Notes under the pieces: generated by a model
Told to the model about the DNA's origin: nothing
The model's database searches: none
What the model saw: only the letters and a program-made list of their open reading frames with translations
In this document: positions 1-7,731 of the stretch, one piece after another
Numbering within the stretch: the first letter of the stretch is position 1
Layout of the letters: each line of letters starts with the position of its first letter
Origin: Barnesiella sp.
Lineage (GTDB): Bacteria; Bacteroidota; Bacteroidia; Bacteroidales; Muribaculaceae
DNA: 64,000 nucleotides
Assembly (NCBI GenBank): GCA_014801075.1
Contig: JAAVEW010000005.1
Location: 8,590 to 72,589 of the forward strand
Direction of reading: 5' to 3'
Program-made: the position numbers and the translations under genes

Positions 1-243
1 ATAGACAACCATGGCTGTAAATTCATCGGTAAGCGGTTCATAAGACCGCCCAACAGTTAGTAACTCGGCTACTCCTACATCAAGGGCATTGGCTATATTC
101 TGTAAGGTCGAGAGATGGGGATTGCCGTTAAGCGCACGGCTTAGAGACTCGGGCTTTATTCCCATTCTTTCAGCGAGTTCTTTGAGCGTCAGTCCACGCT
201 CTGAGCAGAGTTCTTTGACTCGGATTGAGAGTGTCTTATCCAT
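1..243 (-). CDS. XRE-family helix-turn-helix regulator, partial (C-terminus outside window)
   Basis: Reading the minus strand from an ATG at 243-241 gives an open frame that runs off the left edge with no stop, so 81 residues are visible. The protein opens MDKTLSIRVKELCSERG and has a Cro/CI-type helix-turn-helix at about residues 17-52 (LKELAERMGIKPESLSRAL, then an LSTLQNIANALDV helix), the classic XRE fold. It is a DNA-binding transcriptional regulator, divergent from the recombinase operon starting at 395. This is the usual arrangement of a mobile-element repressor controlling its own and the neighbouring promoter, but that role is inferred. The C-terminal part, and any oligomerisation or peptidase domain, cannot be seen. 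Confidence 0.8.
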   Translation of the reverse strand, partial: MDKTLSIRVKELCSERGLTLKELAERMGIKPESLSRALNGNPHLSTLQNIANALDVGVAELLTVGRSYEPLTDEFTAMVVY

Positions 244-262
244 ATTTTTTGAGATTACACTG

Positions 263-270
263 CAAAGGTA
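263..270 (-). promoter_or_regulatory. Candidate -7 box of the XRE regulator promoter
   Basis: CAAAGGTA on the plus strand reads TACCTTTG on the minus strand, an exact match to the Bacteroidetes -7 consensus TAnnTTTG, about 20 bases before the ATG at 243. An ATTG about 20 bases further upstream (291-294) could serve as the -33 element. Confidence 0.5.
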
Positions 271-307
271 GTGAAATTAACTCATACTATCAATTTTGTG
301 GGTAGAA

Positions 308-362
308 TTAACTTTATTTAGCTGTAATAATTTGGATTCGCTTAACTTTAGCTGTAACTTTG
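308..362 (+). promoter_or_regulatory. Promoter of the recombinase operon with direct-repeat candidate operators
   Basis: TTTG at 331-334 and TAACTTTG at 355-362, 20 bases apart, match the Bacteroidetes -33/-7 promoter. TTAGCTGTAA occurs twice (318-327 and 348-357, 30 bp apart) and TTAACTTTA twice (308-316 and 342-350). The second copies overlap the -7 box, which is where a repressor such as the divergent XRE protein would act. The operator role is inferred. Confidence 0.5.
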
Positions 363-394
363 CAGTGTAGTTCTTAACCTATAATATCAAAAAT

Positions 395-703
395 ATGGCT
401 GAATACATTCTTTCAATCCTCCGTAGTCAATTGATGATAATGTGGAGCTGGGGATTCAACTCTCCGACACGCCTGGCCGACAATAAAGGTCTCGCTTTCA
501 AAGTACAGGGCTTTAAGTACAAAGGTTGGGTTGAGGTAGTTTATGATGAAGGTCTCGATACATTCAGCGTCATTCTCAAAAAGACTGGCGAGGTCGTTGA
601 AGACGTGTACTTCGATGAACTTGTGAATGTTATTGATAGTCTTGTGGAGCGTACCGAAGACTACGAGAAGAGAGTTAACAAAGAGTATGGTTTCACTGCT
701 TAA
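395..703 (+). CDS. Small conserved mobile-element protein, function unknown
   Basis: A 102-residue protein opening MAEYILSILRSQLMIMWSWG, with no signal peptide and no clear membrane segment. The central stretch (KGWVEVVYDEG, then FSVIL and VYFDELVNVID) and the acidic C-terminal helix resemble, from memory, small proteins found in Bacteroidetes conjugative or phage-like elements; no function is known to me. It is first in the rightward operon. A good promoter lies about 35 bases upstream, and the serine recombinase follows after 12 bases. Base composition is AT-richer than the core genes after 3.7 kb, in keeping with transfer. Confidence 0.7.
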   Translation: MAEYILSILRSQLMIMWSWGFNSPTRLADNKGLAFKVQGFKYKGWVEVVYDEGLDTFSVILKKTGEVVEDVYFDELVNVIDSLVERTEDYEKRVNKEYGFTA

Positions 704-715
704 TCAGCACTGAGA

Positions 716-1363
716 ATGGAAAAGACTAAGGTTGTTATTTACGCTCGCGTTTCTACCTCATCACAAGACTATGACCGCCAACTCCATGACCTTCGCGAGT
801 ACGCTACTCGCCATAGTTACGAAGTCGTTAAAGAGTTCTCCGAAAAGATAAGTGGAGCGAAGAAGGTAGAAGAGCGTCAAGCCATGACAGAACTTCTCGA
901 CTACACCAGCAAGCATAAGATTGATAAAATACTCATCTACGAGTGTAGCCGTTTAAGCCGTCGAGCTGTTGACTTCCTCCAACTCATAGAGACCTTTACT
1001 GAGCGCGGAATATCTGTCTTCATCCTCCAAAATGGGCTTGAAACCATGCTTCCCGACGGGAAAGTCAATCCGATTGCCACCTTGGTTCTTGGTATTCTTG
1101 CTCAGTTCAACGCGATGGAACGCGGTCTTATCCGAAGCCGTATGCAGAGCGGTTATAATAACTATCGCTCTAACGGAGGCAAGGTTGGGCGGAAGGACGG
1201 CTACAATAAGCCGATAGAAGCCTACAAAGAGGAATATGCCGAGGAATTACGCTTATTAAAACGTGGCTATAGCCTCCGAAATATTTCAAAAATAACTGGC
1301 ACCAGCGTGACTACCATCCGCAAGGTAGCCGATTTAATCAACAACAAAAAAGAAGCCGTATGA
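716..1363 (+). CDS. Serine site-specific recombinase (resolvase/invertase family)
   Basis: A 215-residue small serine recombinase. The N-terminal catalytic domain opens with VVIYARVSTSSQDYDRQ, with the nucleophile Ser13 in the ARVST motif. The IYECSRLSRR segment supplies further active-site arginines, and the long E helix follows (AQFNAMERGLIRSRM). The C-terminus (about 165-210, LLKRGYSLRNISKITGTSVTTIRKV) is a Hin-type helix-turn-helix. The length fits DNA invertases and resolvases rather than large serine integrases. The stop overlaps the start of the tyrosine recombinase (ATGA at 1360), so the two recombinases are probably translated together. It may invert or resolve DNA within the island; no invertible segment is identified in the visible part. 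Confidence 0.92.
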   Translation: MEKTKVVIYARVSTSSQDYDRQLHDLREYATRHSYEVVKEFSEKISGAKKVEERQAMTELLDYTSKHKIDKILIYECSRLSRRAVDFLQLIETFTERGISVFILQNGLETMLPDGKVNPIATLVLGILAQFNAMERGLIRSRMQSGYNNYRSNGGKVGRKDGYNKPIEAYKEEYAEELRLLKRGYSLRNISKITGTSVTTIRKVADLINNKKEAV

Positions 1364-2664
1364 AGATACGATTCAATCTACAATATCCCAATCTCGATAA
1401 ATCGCTTATCATGGCGATTGTTCGGGGTGGTGGTAAACAAATAAAGAAATCAACTGGAATCTCAATACCTACAAAGGTATGGGATAAGTCGAAGCAGCGT
1501 TGTAAAGAAAACATCGAAGGGACTGTCCGTTATAAGCGCGAGTTGCACAAAATTAATAAGCAGTTGGATGCAATTGAAGGCCGTTGGTCTCAGCTTGGTC
1601 ATATTGCACTTGTCGGCAATATGAAACTTGATTTTGACCTCAATCCAATATTCAAAGATGCCGTAAAAACATCCAAACAAGTAGTTGAAGCAGAAGAAGC
1701 AAAAGCTAATCGCACACCTCTTCAATATTTCCAGGAATATATTGATGGAATGACTTCGATTGTCAATCGAGCGACTGGCCGTTGTATCAGTTCGCGCACC
1801 AAAGGACATCATATCGTAGTCTTAAAGAGAGTCAAGGCGTTCATAGCAGATATGCGTCTGACCGATTCCTTCGAGACATTCGGCTCTTCGTTTGAGCATT
1901 GTTTTACCGTTTGGGCGAATAGCAAGGGATATGCGCATAATACCATAGTTGCAACATTCTCCATCCTCAAAGTTTGGCTAAATCATGCCAAGGAAGAAGG
2001 ACTTGCGGTTGGCGAGGCTTACAATAAGTTACCCAGCAAAGGTAGCGATGCGGACAATATAGCCCTTACGACTGAGGAAATAGAGGCCATATTCAACCTC
2101 GACATTCCAGCATTCATCAAGGAGAACAAGATAGACGCGAAATCGACTATTGAAACAACGCGAGACCTTTTCATTATTGGCTGTTGGACTGGTCTTAGGA
2201 GGGCTGACCTCAATCGTATCAACGAGGCGGTATTCAATCTTGAAGCTAACACACTGACCATTCAGACGCAGAAGACAGATAAAAGAGTGACTATTCCACT
2301 TCATCCCATGGTTAGACAACTCCACCAAAAGTATAACGGCAAATTTCCCCGACTGGTAGATAAGAGTAAAGCTAATGCCCAACTTAAAGAACTGGGACGC
2401 TTGGCAGGTCTAACAGAGGTTACGCTACGTTCTTCCGTCAAAGGTGGGAAAGTAGTAACTGAAAGACTGATGAAATATCAGCGTATTGGATTCCATACTG
2501 GGCGTAGGTCATTCGCTACAAACCTCTATCGTATGGGCGCACCTACAATCAGCATAATGCAGATGACTGGTCATACAACTGAGGCAAACTTTCTCAAATA
2601 CATTAAAGTCACTGATGCGGAACACGCGGCAATTATCCAAAGTTATATCAACAAAACCGCATGA
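1360..2664 (+). CDS. Tyrosine recombinase / integrase
   Basis: A 434-residue phage-type integrase of the size and layout usual for Bacteroidetes conjugative and mobilizable elements. It has an N-terminal arm-binding region (about 1-100, with the strand-rich ISIPTKVWDK segment), a SAM-like core-binding domain (about 120-215) and a C-terminal catalytic domain. Catalytic residues visible: Arg in TGLRRADLNRI, the HTGRRSFATNL His-x-x-Arg box, His in MTGHTTEANF, and the nucleophile Tyr in FLKYIKV. It overlaps the serine recombinase by four bases (ATGA) and the next gene in the same way. It likely drives integration and excision of the island; the neighbouring guaA 3' end is the best candidate site. 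The AT-rich composition supports horizontal origin. Confidence 0.92.
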   Translation: MKIRFNLQYPNLDKSLIMAIVRGGGKQIKKSTGISIPTKVWDKSKQRCKENIEGTVRYKRELHKINKQLDAIEGRWSQLGHIALVGNMKLDFDLNPIFKDAVKTSKQVVEAEEAKANRTPLQYFQEYIDGMTSIVNRATGRCISSRTKGHHIVVLKRVKAFIADMRLTDSFETFGSSFEHCFTVWANSKGYAHNTIVATFSILKVWLNHAKEEGLAVGEAYNKLPSKGSDADNIALTTEEIEAIFNLDIPAFIKENKIDAKSTIETTRDLFIIGCWTGLRRADLNRINEAVFNLEANTLTIQTQKTDKRVTIPLHPMVRQLHQKYNGKFPRLVDKSKANAQLKELGRLAGLTEVTLRSSVKGGKVVTERLMKYQRIGFHTGRRSFATNLYRMGAPTISIMQMTGHTTEANFLKYIKVTDAEHAAIIQSYINKTA

Positions 2665-3503
2665 AGAAGACAGAGCATAATTATCTGTTTACGGCAATGC
2701 CAGTAAACCTGACGGTCTGTCTTGACAATAATTGTAGGAGTATGCTCTTTACGCTCTTGCAATTATCATCATATTACGCAGATGATGAAGGTTGGTTCTT
2801 TCGGTCAAATTCAGACCTTCAAGCACAGAGTCGACTTAGTGAGAATTTAGTGAGAGCCACAATCAGTACACTCTACCGATTGGGTGTTATTGATGTTAGG
2901 GTGGATGGGAAATCGAAAAATCAGTCTCCCAATCGGTTTAAGGTTAATGAAACGGCAATGCTCCAATGGGAGAAGTATAGCATCGAAGATTGCATTAAGA
3001 ATCCCGACTATGCCATAATGACCGACCAGTATAGGTCAACTGGATGGAAGCCGTCTTATCTTGACAAATCAGCTAAAGTAACTCCTCAATCACAACAGTC
3101 TCTCCCCGAAATTGAGGACAATATAGATAATGCAGCAAATGAAGAGAATATAGTTAATATACTCTCTGCAGGGGCGCATGAGAGAACTTCTACTCGACCG
3201 AGGGAGTTTCACTCACCAGCAATGGCTGAATACAAGAAAGAGGAGGATGCCATAATGGAACGGTTGCAAAAGGTAACATCGTGGCTTGATTTTGACAAGA
3301 TAATCAGGGATGTTGACAAAATACTTATTAACCCACCAAGCGAGAAAGCAAAGGAATGCACATACCAACGCTTACAAGCCTTGACAGCCTCCAAGATTCC
3401 ATACTTCACTAAGAAGTATCAGTCAGAACCCGATAACCCCATCGGAAAGCGATTTTTCAAGTGGTTGGATAATTGGAGAAAACTCCATAGCAAATCTATC
3501 TGA
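2661..3503 (+). CDS. Winged-helix protein of the mobile element, replication-initiation-like
   Basis: A 280-residue soluble protein coupled to the integrase by an ATGA overlap. Residues about 20-95 (MLFTLLQLSSYYADDEGWFF, then a helix-turn-helix with LSENLVRATISTLYRLGVIDV) look like the winged helix found in plasmid and phage replication proteins and in some regulators. The middle (about 140-190) is low-complexity and probably a linker. The C-terminus (about 195-280) is helical and basic, ending FFKWLDNWRKLHSKSI. No catalytic motif is seen. It could initiate replication of the excised element, act as an excision accessory factor, or regulate the island; the sequence does not decide. It is the last gene before guaA. 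Confidence 0.65.
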   Translation: MKKTEHNYLFTAMPVNLTVCLDNNCRSMLFTLLQLSSYYADDEGWFFRSNSDLQAQSRLSENLVRATISTLYRLGVIDVRVDGKSKNQSPNRFKVNETAMLQWEKYSIEDCIKNPDYAIMTDQYRSTGWKPSYLDKSAKVTPQSQQSLPEIEDNIDNAANEENIVNILSAGAHERTSTRPREFHSPAMAEYKKEEDAIMERLQKVTSWLDFDKIIRDVDKILINPPSEKAKECTYQRLQALTASKIPYFTKKYQSEPDNPIGKRFFKWLDNWRKLHSKSI

Positions 3504-3576
3504 CAATCCCATCGGGGTCATTTTCTTCCAGCGGGGATGAATAGCGGGGGCGATTCTCTCAAATCGGGCAAAAACG

Positions 3577-3648
3577 ACAATCCACGGCTGACTCAGCGAG
3601 TTAACCGTGGATTGTTTGTAACTGTTTGGTATCAATCCGTGTGGATTG
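3577..3648. repeat. Two inverted repeats sharing CAATCC/GGATTG beside the guaA 3' end
   Basis: ACAATCCACGG (3577-3587) pairs perfectly with CCGTGGATTGT (3605-3615). CAATCC (3633-3638) pairs with GGATTG (3643-3648) around a GTGT loop. The shared CAATCC core appears four times in 72 bases, within 130 bases of the presumed att site. Candidates are integrase arm-binding sites or a terminator for the convergent genes. Confidence 0.6.
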
Positions 3649-3700
3649 CTTCAATGGGGTGTAATTGGCTATAGTTCAGATGGGTCTGGATGAGCTTTTA

Positions 3701-3712
3701 TTATTCCCATTC
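3701..3712. other. Candidate attachment-site core at the guaA 3' end
   Basis: On the coding strand of guaA the last 12 bases read GAATGGGAATAA, one base different from GAGTGGGAATAA, the guaA 3'-end core recalled as an insertion site for genomic islands. The AT-rich integrase module stops about 200 bases away. The partner repeat would lie left of the window, so the call is inferred. Confidence 0.45.
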
Positions 3713-5224
3713 GATTGTGGCCGGTGGTTTTGAGGAGATGTCGTAGCATACGCGGTTGACGCCGCGGACGTGGTTGATGATGTCGTTGGAGACTTTGGCC
3801 ATGAAGTCGTAGGGGAGGTGGGCCCAGTCTGCCGTCATGGCGTCGGTGGAGGTTACGGCGCGGAGTGCTACGGCGCGTTCGTAGGTGCGCTCGTCGCCCA
3901 TTACGCCTACACTCTGCACGGGGAGCAGTATTACTCCTGCCTGCCATACCTGGTCATACAAGCCCCAGTCACGAAGTCCCTGGATGAAGATATGGTCGGC
4001 TTCCTGCAGGATTGATACCTTTTCGGGTGTGATGTCGCCGAGGATACGCACTGCAAGGCCGGGGCCGGGGAACGGGTGACGCTTGATGAGGTGGTCAGGC
4101 ATGCCGAGTTCGCGACCTACGGCTCTTACCTCGTCCTTGAAGAGGAGACGGAGGGGTTCGCAGAGCTTGAGGTTCATCTTCTCGGGGAGACCGCCAACGT
4201 TGTGGTGGCTCTTGATGGTGGTGCCGGTGATTGAAAGGCTCTCGATACAGTCGGGATAGATTGTACCCTGTGCCAACCACTTGACATCCTTTATCTTATG
4301 AGCTTCTTCGTCGAACACGTCGATGAAGCCTTTACCTATGATTTTGCGTTTGCGTTCGGGCTCGGTCACTCCGGCGAGTTCGCTGAAGAATTTTGCCGAT
4401 GCGTCAACGCCTATTACATTAAGTCCGAGACATTTGTAGTCGTTGAGCACGTCGGTAAACTCGTTTTTGCGGAGCATGCCATGGTCAACGAAGATACAAG
4501 TCAGATTGCTGCCGATTGCCTTGTTGAGAAGCACTGCCGCCACTGAGGAGTCAACACCGCCGCTGAGGCCGAGCACTACCTTGTCGTCGCCGAGCTGCTC
4601 GCGCAACTCCTTGACGGTAGACTCGATGAACGATGCCGCGCTCCAGTCCTGCTTGCCGCCGCATATATCAACGACGAAGTTTTTGAGCAACTTGGTACCA
4701 TCCTGCGAGTGGTAAACCTCGGGGTGGAACTGTACACCCCACACCGGTTCGTTATCTGACTGATAAGCAGCGATTGCCACTTTGTCGGTCGAAGCGATGG
4801 GAGTGAAGCCTTGGGGCAGAGAGGTGATGGTGTCGCCATGACTCATCCACACTGTCGAACCGGCCTCGATACCCTTCATCAAGGGTGAGCACTCATCAAC
4901 TTTGGCGAGAATGGCACGACCATACTCGCGCGAGGGAGCAGGCTCTACGCTGCCGCCGTTGGTATAGGCGATAAACTGTGCCCCGTAGCAAATGCCGAGG
5001 ATAGGCAGACGACCGCGTATTTTCGACAAATCGGCCTTGAATGCCTTTTCGTCATACACCGAGAAGGGCGATCCTGAGAGTATCACACCAATCACCGAGG
5101 GGTCGTCGTGAGGAAATTTGTTGTAGGGGACAATCTCGCAATACATGTTAAGTTCACGCACACGGCGGCCGATAAGCTGCGTGGTCTGCGAACCGAAATC
5201 GAGAATAATAATTTTTTCCTGCAT
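3701..5224 (-). CDS. guaA: GMP synthase (glutamine-hydrolysing)
   Basis: A 507-residue enzyme converting XMP to GMP with ATP and glutamine in the cytoplasm. The N-terminal class I amidotransferase domain (about 5-190) opens [17 protein letters not shown] and shows nucleophile Cys79 in LGICYGAQ plus His167 and Glu169 in GVQFHPEV. The ATP pyrophosphatase domain carries the PP-loop SGGVDSS at 221-227. The dimerisation domain ends PPATIEWE, the family's conserved C-terminus, so the reading frame is intact despite the adjacent island. A -7 box (TAACTTTG on the minus strand, 5257-5250) lies about 30 bases before the start. The gene is convergent with the island operon. Confidence 0.97.
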   Translation of the reverse strand: MQEKIIILDFGSQTTQLIGRRVRELNMYCEIVPYNKFPHDDPSVIGVILSGSPFSVYDEKAFKADLSKIRGRLPILGICYGAQFIAYTNGGSVEPAPSREYGRAILAKVDECSPLMKGIEAGSTVWMSHGDTITSLPQGFTPIASTDKVAIAAYQSDNEPVWGVQFHPEVYHSQDGTKLLKNFVVDICGGKQDWSAASFIESTVKELREQLGDDKVVLGLSGGVDSSVAAVLLNKAIGSNLTCIFVDHGMLRKNEFTDVLNDYKCLGLNVIGVDASAKFFSELAGVTEPERKRKIIGKGFIDVFDEEAHKIKDVKWLAQGTIYPDCIESLSITGTTIKSHHNVGGLPEKMNLKLCEPLRLLFKDEVRAVGRELGMPDHLIKRHPFPGPGLAVRILGDITPEKVSILQEADHIFIQGLRDWGLYDQVWQAGVILLPVQSVGVMGDERTYERAVALRAVTSTDAMTADWAHLPYDFMAKVSNDIINHVRGVNRVCYDISSKPPATIEWE

Positions 5225-5249
5225 TAACGTGTAGTTGAAAAATTTATCG

Positions 5250-5257
5250 CAAAGTTA
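5250..5257 (-). promoter_or_regulatory. Candidate guaA promoter -7 box
   Basis: CAAAGTTA reads TAACTTTG on the minus strand, an exact TAnnTTTG match 26-33 bases upstream of the guaA ATG. Confidence 0.5.
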
Positions 5258-5401
5258 ATTATTTTTCTCCGATTTCCCGCATTGCCAATCAAAATAATAA
5301 TCAGTCATCGCGAAGTAATCGGCGATGCATTACCGGCACGGCGTAGTTGCCGATGTATTTTGTCTAAAAAATAGCTAAAAGTTGTGGCGGCTAATCATTA
5401 T

Positions 5402-5424
5402 TATCTTTGAATTTACTATATTTG
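5402..5424 (+). promoter_or_regulatory. Candidate promoter(s) of the TPR-hisK-metA-U32 operon
   Basis: Two TAnnTTTG matches, TATCTTTG (5402-5409) and TATATTTG (5417-5424), precede the ATG at 5456 by 47 and 32 bases. Neither has a perfectly spaced TTTG -33 element, so which one is used is uncertain. Confidence 0.4.
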
Positions 5425-5455
5425 TAGATTGAAATAACATCTTATTGCAATTACG

Positions 5456-6904
5456 ATGAAATCGATTTTCGGATATATAACTGCGGCTGCGCTCATGACT
5501 GTGGCTGGAATTACCGCTGACGGTGCTCCCAAAGCTGCTACAAAGGGGGGCAAATCGATGACCGAAATAGAGTTGATGATACGCCGCGGCGCGCTCGACG
5601 AAGCCACCGAAGCGCTCGACTCAGCCGCAGCTGCCCAACCAAAAAACGCGGAGATTGACTACTTGCGTGGCAAATGCCTCGTCGCCTCAAACAACGATGC
5701 CGCAGCCGTCAAAGCTTTCACCGAAGCCAACCGCAAAGGCTCCAACAACGCTCTTCTCGACCTTGCCGAAATAGCCATAAGGGAATACCGCGTCGACGAT
5801 GCCGACGACTATATCGACTCCTACAAGGCCTACCTCACCAAGAACAAACGCAAGAAACTCCCCGACAACTCCGGCGACCTCGCTCCGCAGCTGATGCGCA
5901 CACGCTCTATGCTCGACCGTGTGGAAAAAATCGTGGTGTTCGACTCCATCGTTGTCGACAAGGATGAGTTTCTGAGTGCCTACCGCCTGTCGCCTGAAGC
6001 GGGCGCGCTGCTCGACCCCGAAGTTCTCCCCGCCGGAGTGGATTTCTCCGACCCGACGGTGGTGTATCGCACCGAGGACGGCCGCGAAATGCTCTGGGGC
6101 GCGCAGAACGACGAGAGCCTCTTCACCCTCCGCTCCATGCACCGCCTCGCCGACAACAGCTGGGAGGAGCCCGAAGCCGTAGGCGACCATCTCGGCATGG
6201 GCAGCGATGCCAACTATCCCTTCCTCATGCCCGACGGCGTGACACTCTACTTCGCTTCAGACAACGAGGAATCGCTCGGCGGCCTCGACATCTTCATATC
6301 GCGCAACAACGGTACCGAGTTCCTGCAACCGCAGAACGTGGGCATGCCCTACAACTCACCCTACGATGACTACATGCTCGCCATCGACGAACTGACCGGC
6401 GTAGGCTTCTGGGCCTCTGACCGCAACCGTTTGGGCGACAAGATTACCATCTACATGTTTATCCCCGGCCAGAGCCGTGTCAACGTCGACATCGACGACC
6501 CGCAGCTCGCCGACCTCGCATCGCTCCGTTCCATACGCGACACATGGCCCGACAACGCCGACTTCTCCAACATACGCAAAGCCCTCGACGGTCTCAGCGC
6601 CAACCGCAACAGCCGCGCGCAGCAGTTTGAGTTTCCGCTCTCCGACGGCCGTGTGCTGACCCGCTACAACCAGTTTACATCATCACACGCCGCCGACATG
6701 ATGCGCCAGTACGTCAGTCTGAGCAAATCAACCGACGAAGCGCGCCAACGTCTCGACGCCCTGCGTCTGCAATATGGCAAAGGTGACACCTCCACAGGCC
6801 CCGAAATACTCTCGATGGAACGCGACATCGCCGATGCCGAAGCGCAGCTCAAACGCGTAGCCAACGACATAATCAGATCAGAGATGGGAGGCAACGTAAA
6901 ATGA
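5456..6904 (+). CDS. Secreted TPR and PD40 (beta-propeller) protein
   Basis: A 482-residue exported protein. A signal peptide is visible (about 1-24, cleavage near ADGA). Residues about 35-130 are helical TPR-like repeats (RRGALDEATEALDSAAAAQP, then YLRGKCLVASNNDAAAVKAF). Residues about 185-345 contain PD40/TolB-like propeller strands (YPFLMPDGVTLYFASDNEES and GGLDIFISRN). The C-terminal 80 residues form a coiled-coil-like helix. The TPR-plus-PD40 architecture resembles Bacteroidetes envelope proteins such as those paired with OmpA-like domains, but no peptidoglycan-binding domain is present here. It heads a tightly packed operon; its stop overlaps the phosphatase start (ATGA at 6901). The role is unknown. 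Confidence 0.8.
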   Translation: MKSIFGYITAAALMTVAGITADGAPKAATKGGKSMTEIELMIRRGALDEATEALDSAAAAQPKNAEIDYLRGKCLVASNNDAAAVKAFTEANRKGSNNALLDLAEIAIREYRVDDADDYIDSYKAYLTKNKRKKLPDNSGDLAPQLMRTRSMLDRVEKIVVFDSIVVDKDEFLSAYRLSPEAGALLDPEVLPAGVDFSDPTVVYRTEDGREMLWGAQNDESLFTLRSMHRLADNSWEEPEAVGDHLGMGSDANYPFLMPDGVTLYFASDNEESLGGLDIFISRNNGTEFLQPQNVGMPYNSPYDDYMLAIDELTGVGFWASDRNRLGDKITIYMFIPGQSRVNVDIDDPQLADLASLRSIRDTWPDNADFSNIRKALDGLSANRNSRAQQFEFPLSDGRVLTRYNQFTSSHAADMMRQYVSLSKSTDEARQRLDALRLQYGKGDTSTGPEILSMERDIADAEAQLKRVANDIIRSEMGGNVK

Positions 6905-7728
6905 TAGCAGATATTCTTGCCGACATAGGCGACAGTCGCCGTTACACCCTCCACTCCCATACCGAATACTGCGACGGACGCGCCACCATGGAGGCCTTCG
7001 CCCGCAAAGCCGTGGAGGAGGGATTCACCCACTACGGGTTCACACCCCACTCCCCTATCATCATCACTTCGCCCTGCAACATGCTGCGCGACAACGTAGC
7101 GCGCTACGACGCGGAGTTCAGCCGCATAGTGCGCGAGCATGGCGACAAAGTGAAATTCTACCGCTCCATGGAGATTGACTACCTCGGCGACGAGTGGGGA
7201 CCCGCCCACGACTACTTCGCCTCGCTCAATCTCGACTACTCCATCGGCTCGGTGCATTTCATTCCCACTCAGGAAGGGGATTACGTCGACATCGACGGCA
7301 ACTTCGAAGGCTTCAAAAAGAAGATGGCGAAACACTTTCACGACGACATCCGCTACGTGGTCGAGACATTCTACGCCCAATCATGCCGCATGGTCGAAGC
7401 CGGTGGTTTCGACATCATAGGTCACCTCGACAAGATAGGCAGCAACGCCGGCTACTATCAGCCCGGCATCGAGAGTGAACCGTGGTATCAGTCGCTGCTC
7501 GACGACCTTATAAGCCGCGTCATCGACGCCCGCCTCACAGTTGAAATCAACACCAAGGCATGGGCTCAGCACGGCCGCATGTTCCCCCACCCCGACAAGT
7601 GGGCCGCGCTCGTCAGAGCCGGAGTGCCCATTGTGGTCAACAGCGATGTCCACGTGCCCGCACTCATCAACGCCGGGCGCGACGAAGCCTATAAATTACT
7701 TGACAGTATCACCAACTCAGCAATATAA
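6901..7728 (+). CDS. PHP-family histidinol-phosphatase
   Basis: A 275-residue PHP-domain phosphoesterase of the HisK/HisJ type, which releases phosphate from histidinol phosphate in histidine synthesis. Metal-binding motifs appear in the expected order: LHSHTEYCDG near the N-terminus, GFTPHSP, MEIDYL, SVHFI, GHLDKI, EINTKA and VNSDVH near the C-terminus. The length matches the HisK family. It overlaps the upstream TPR gene by four bases, and metA follows after three bases, so it is cotranscribed with a methionine gene rather than a his cluster. Other PHP phosphatases act on different sugars or amino-alcohol phosphates, so substrate assignment is by family resemblance. Confidence 0.85.
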   Translation: MIADILADIGDSRRYTLHSHTEYCDGRATMEAFARKAVEEGFTHYGFTPHSPIIITSPCNMLRDNVARYDAEFSRIVREHGDKVKFYRSMEIDYLGDEWGPAHDYFASLNLDYSIGSVHFIPTQEGDYVDIDGNFEGFKKKMAKHFHDDIRYVVETFYAQSCRMVEAGGFDIIGHLDKIGSNAGYYQPGIESEPWYQSLLDDLISRVIDARLTVEINTKAWAQHGRMFPHPDKWAALVRAGVPIVVNSDVHVPALINAGRDEAYKLLDSITNSAI

Positions 7729-7731
7729 CCG

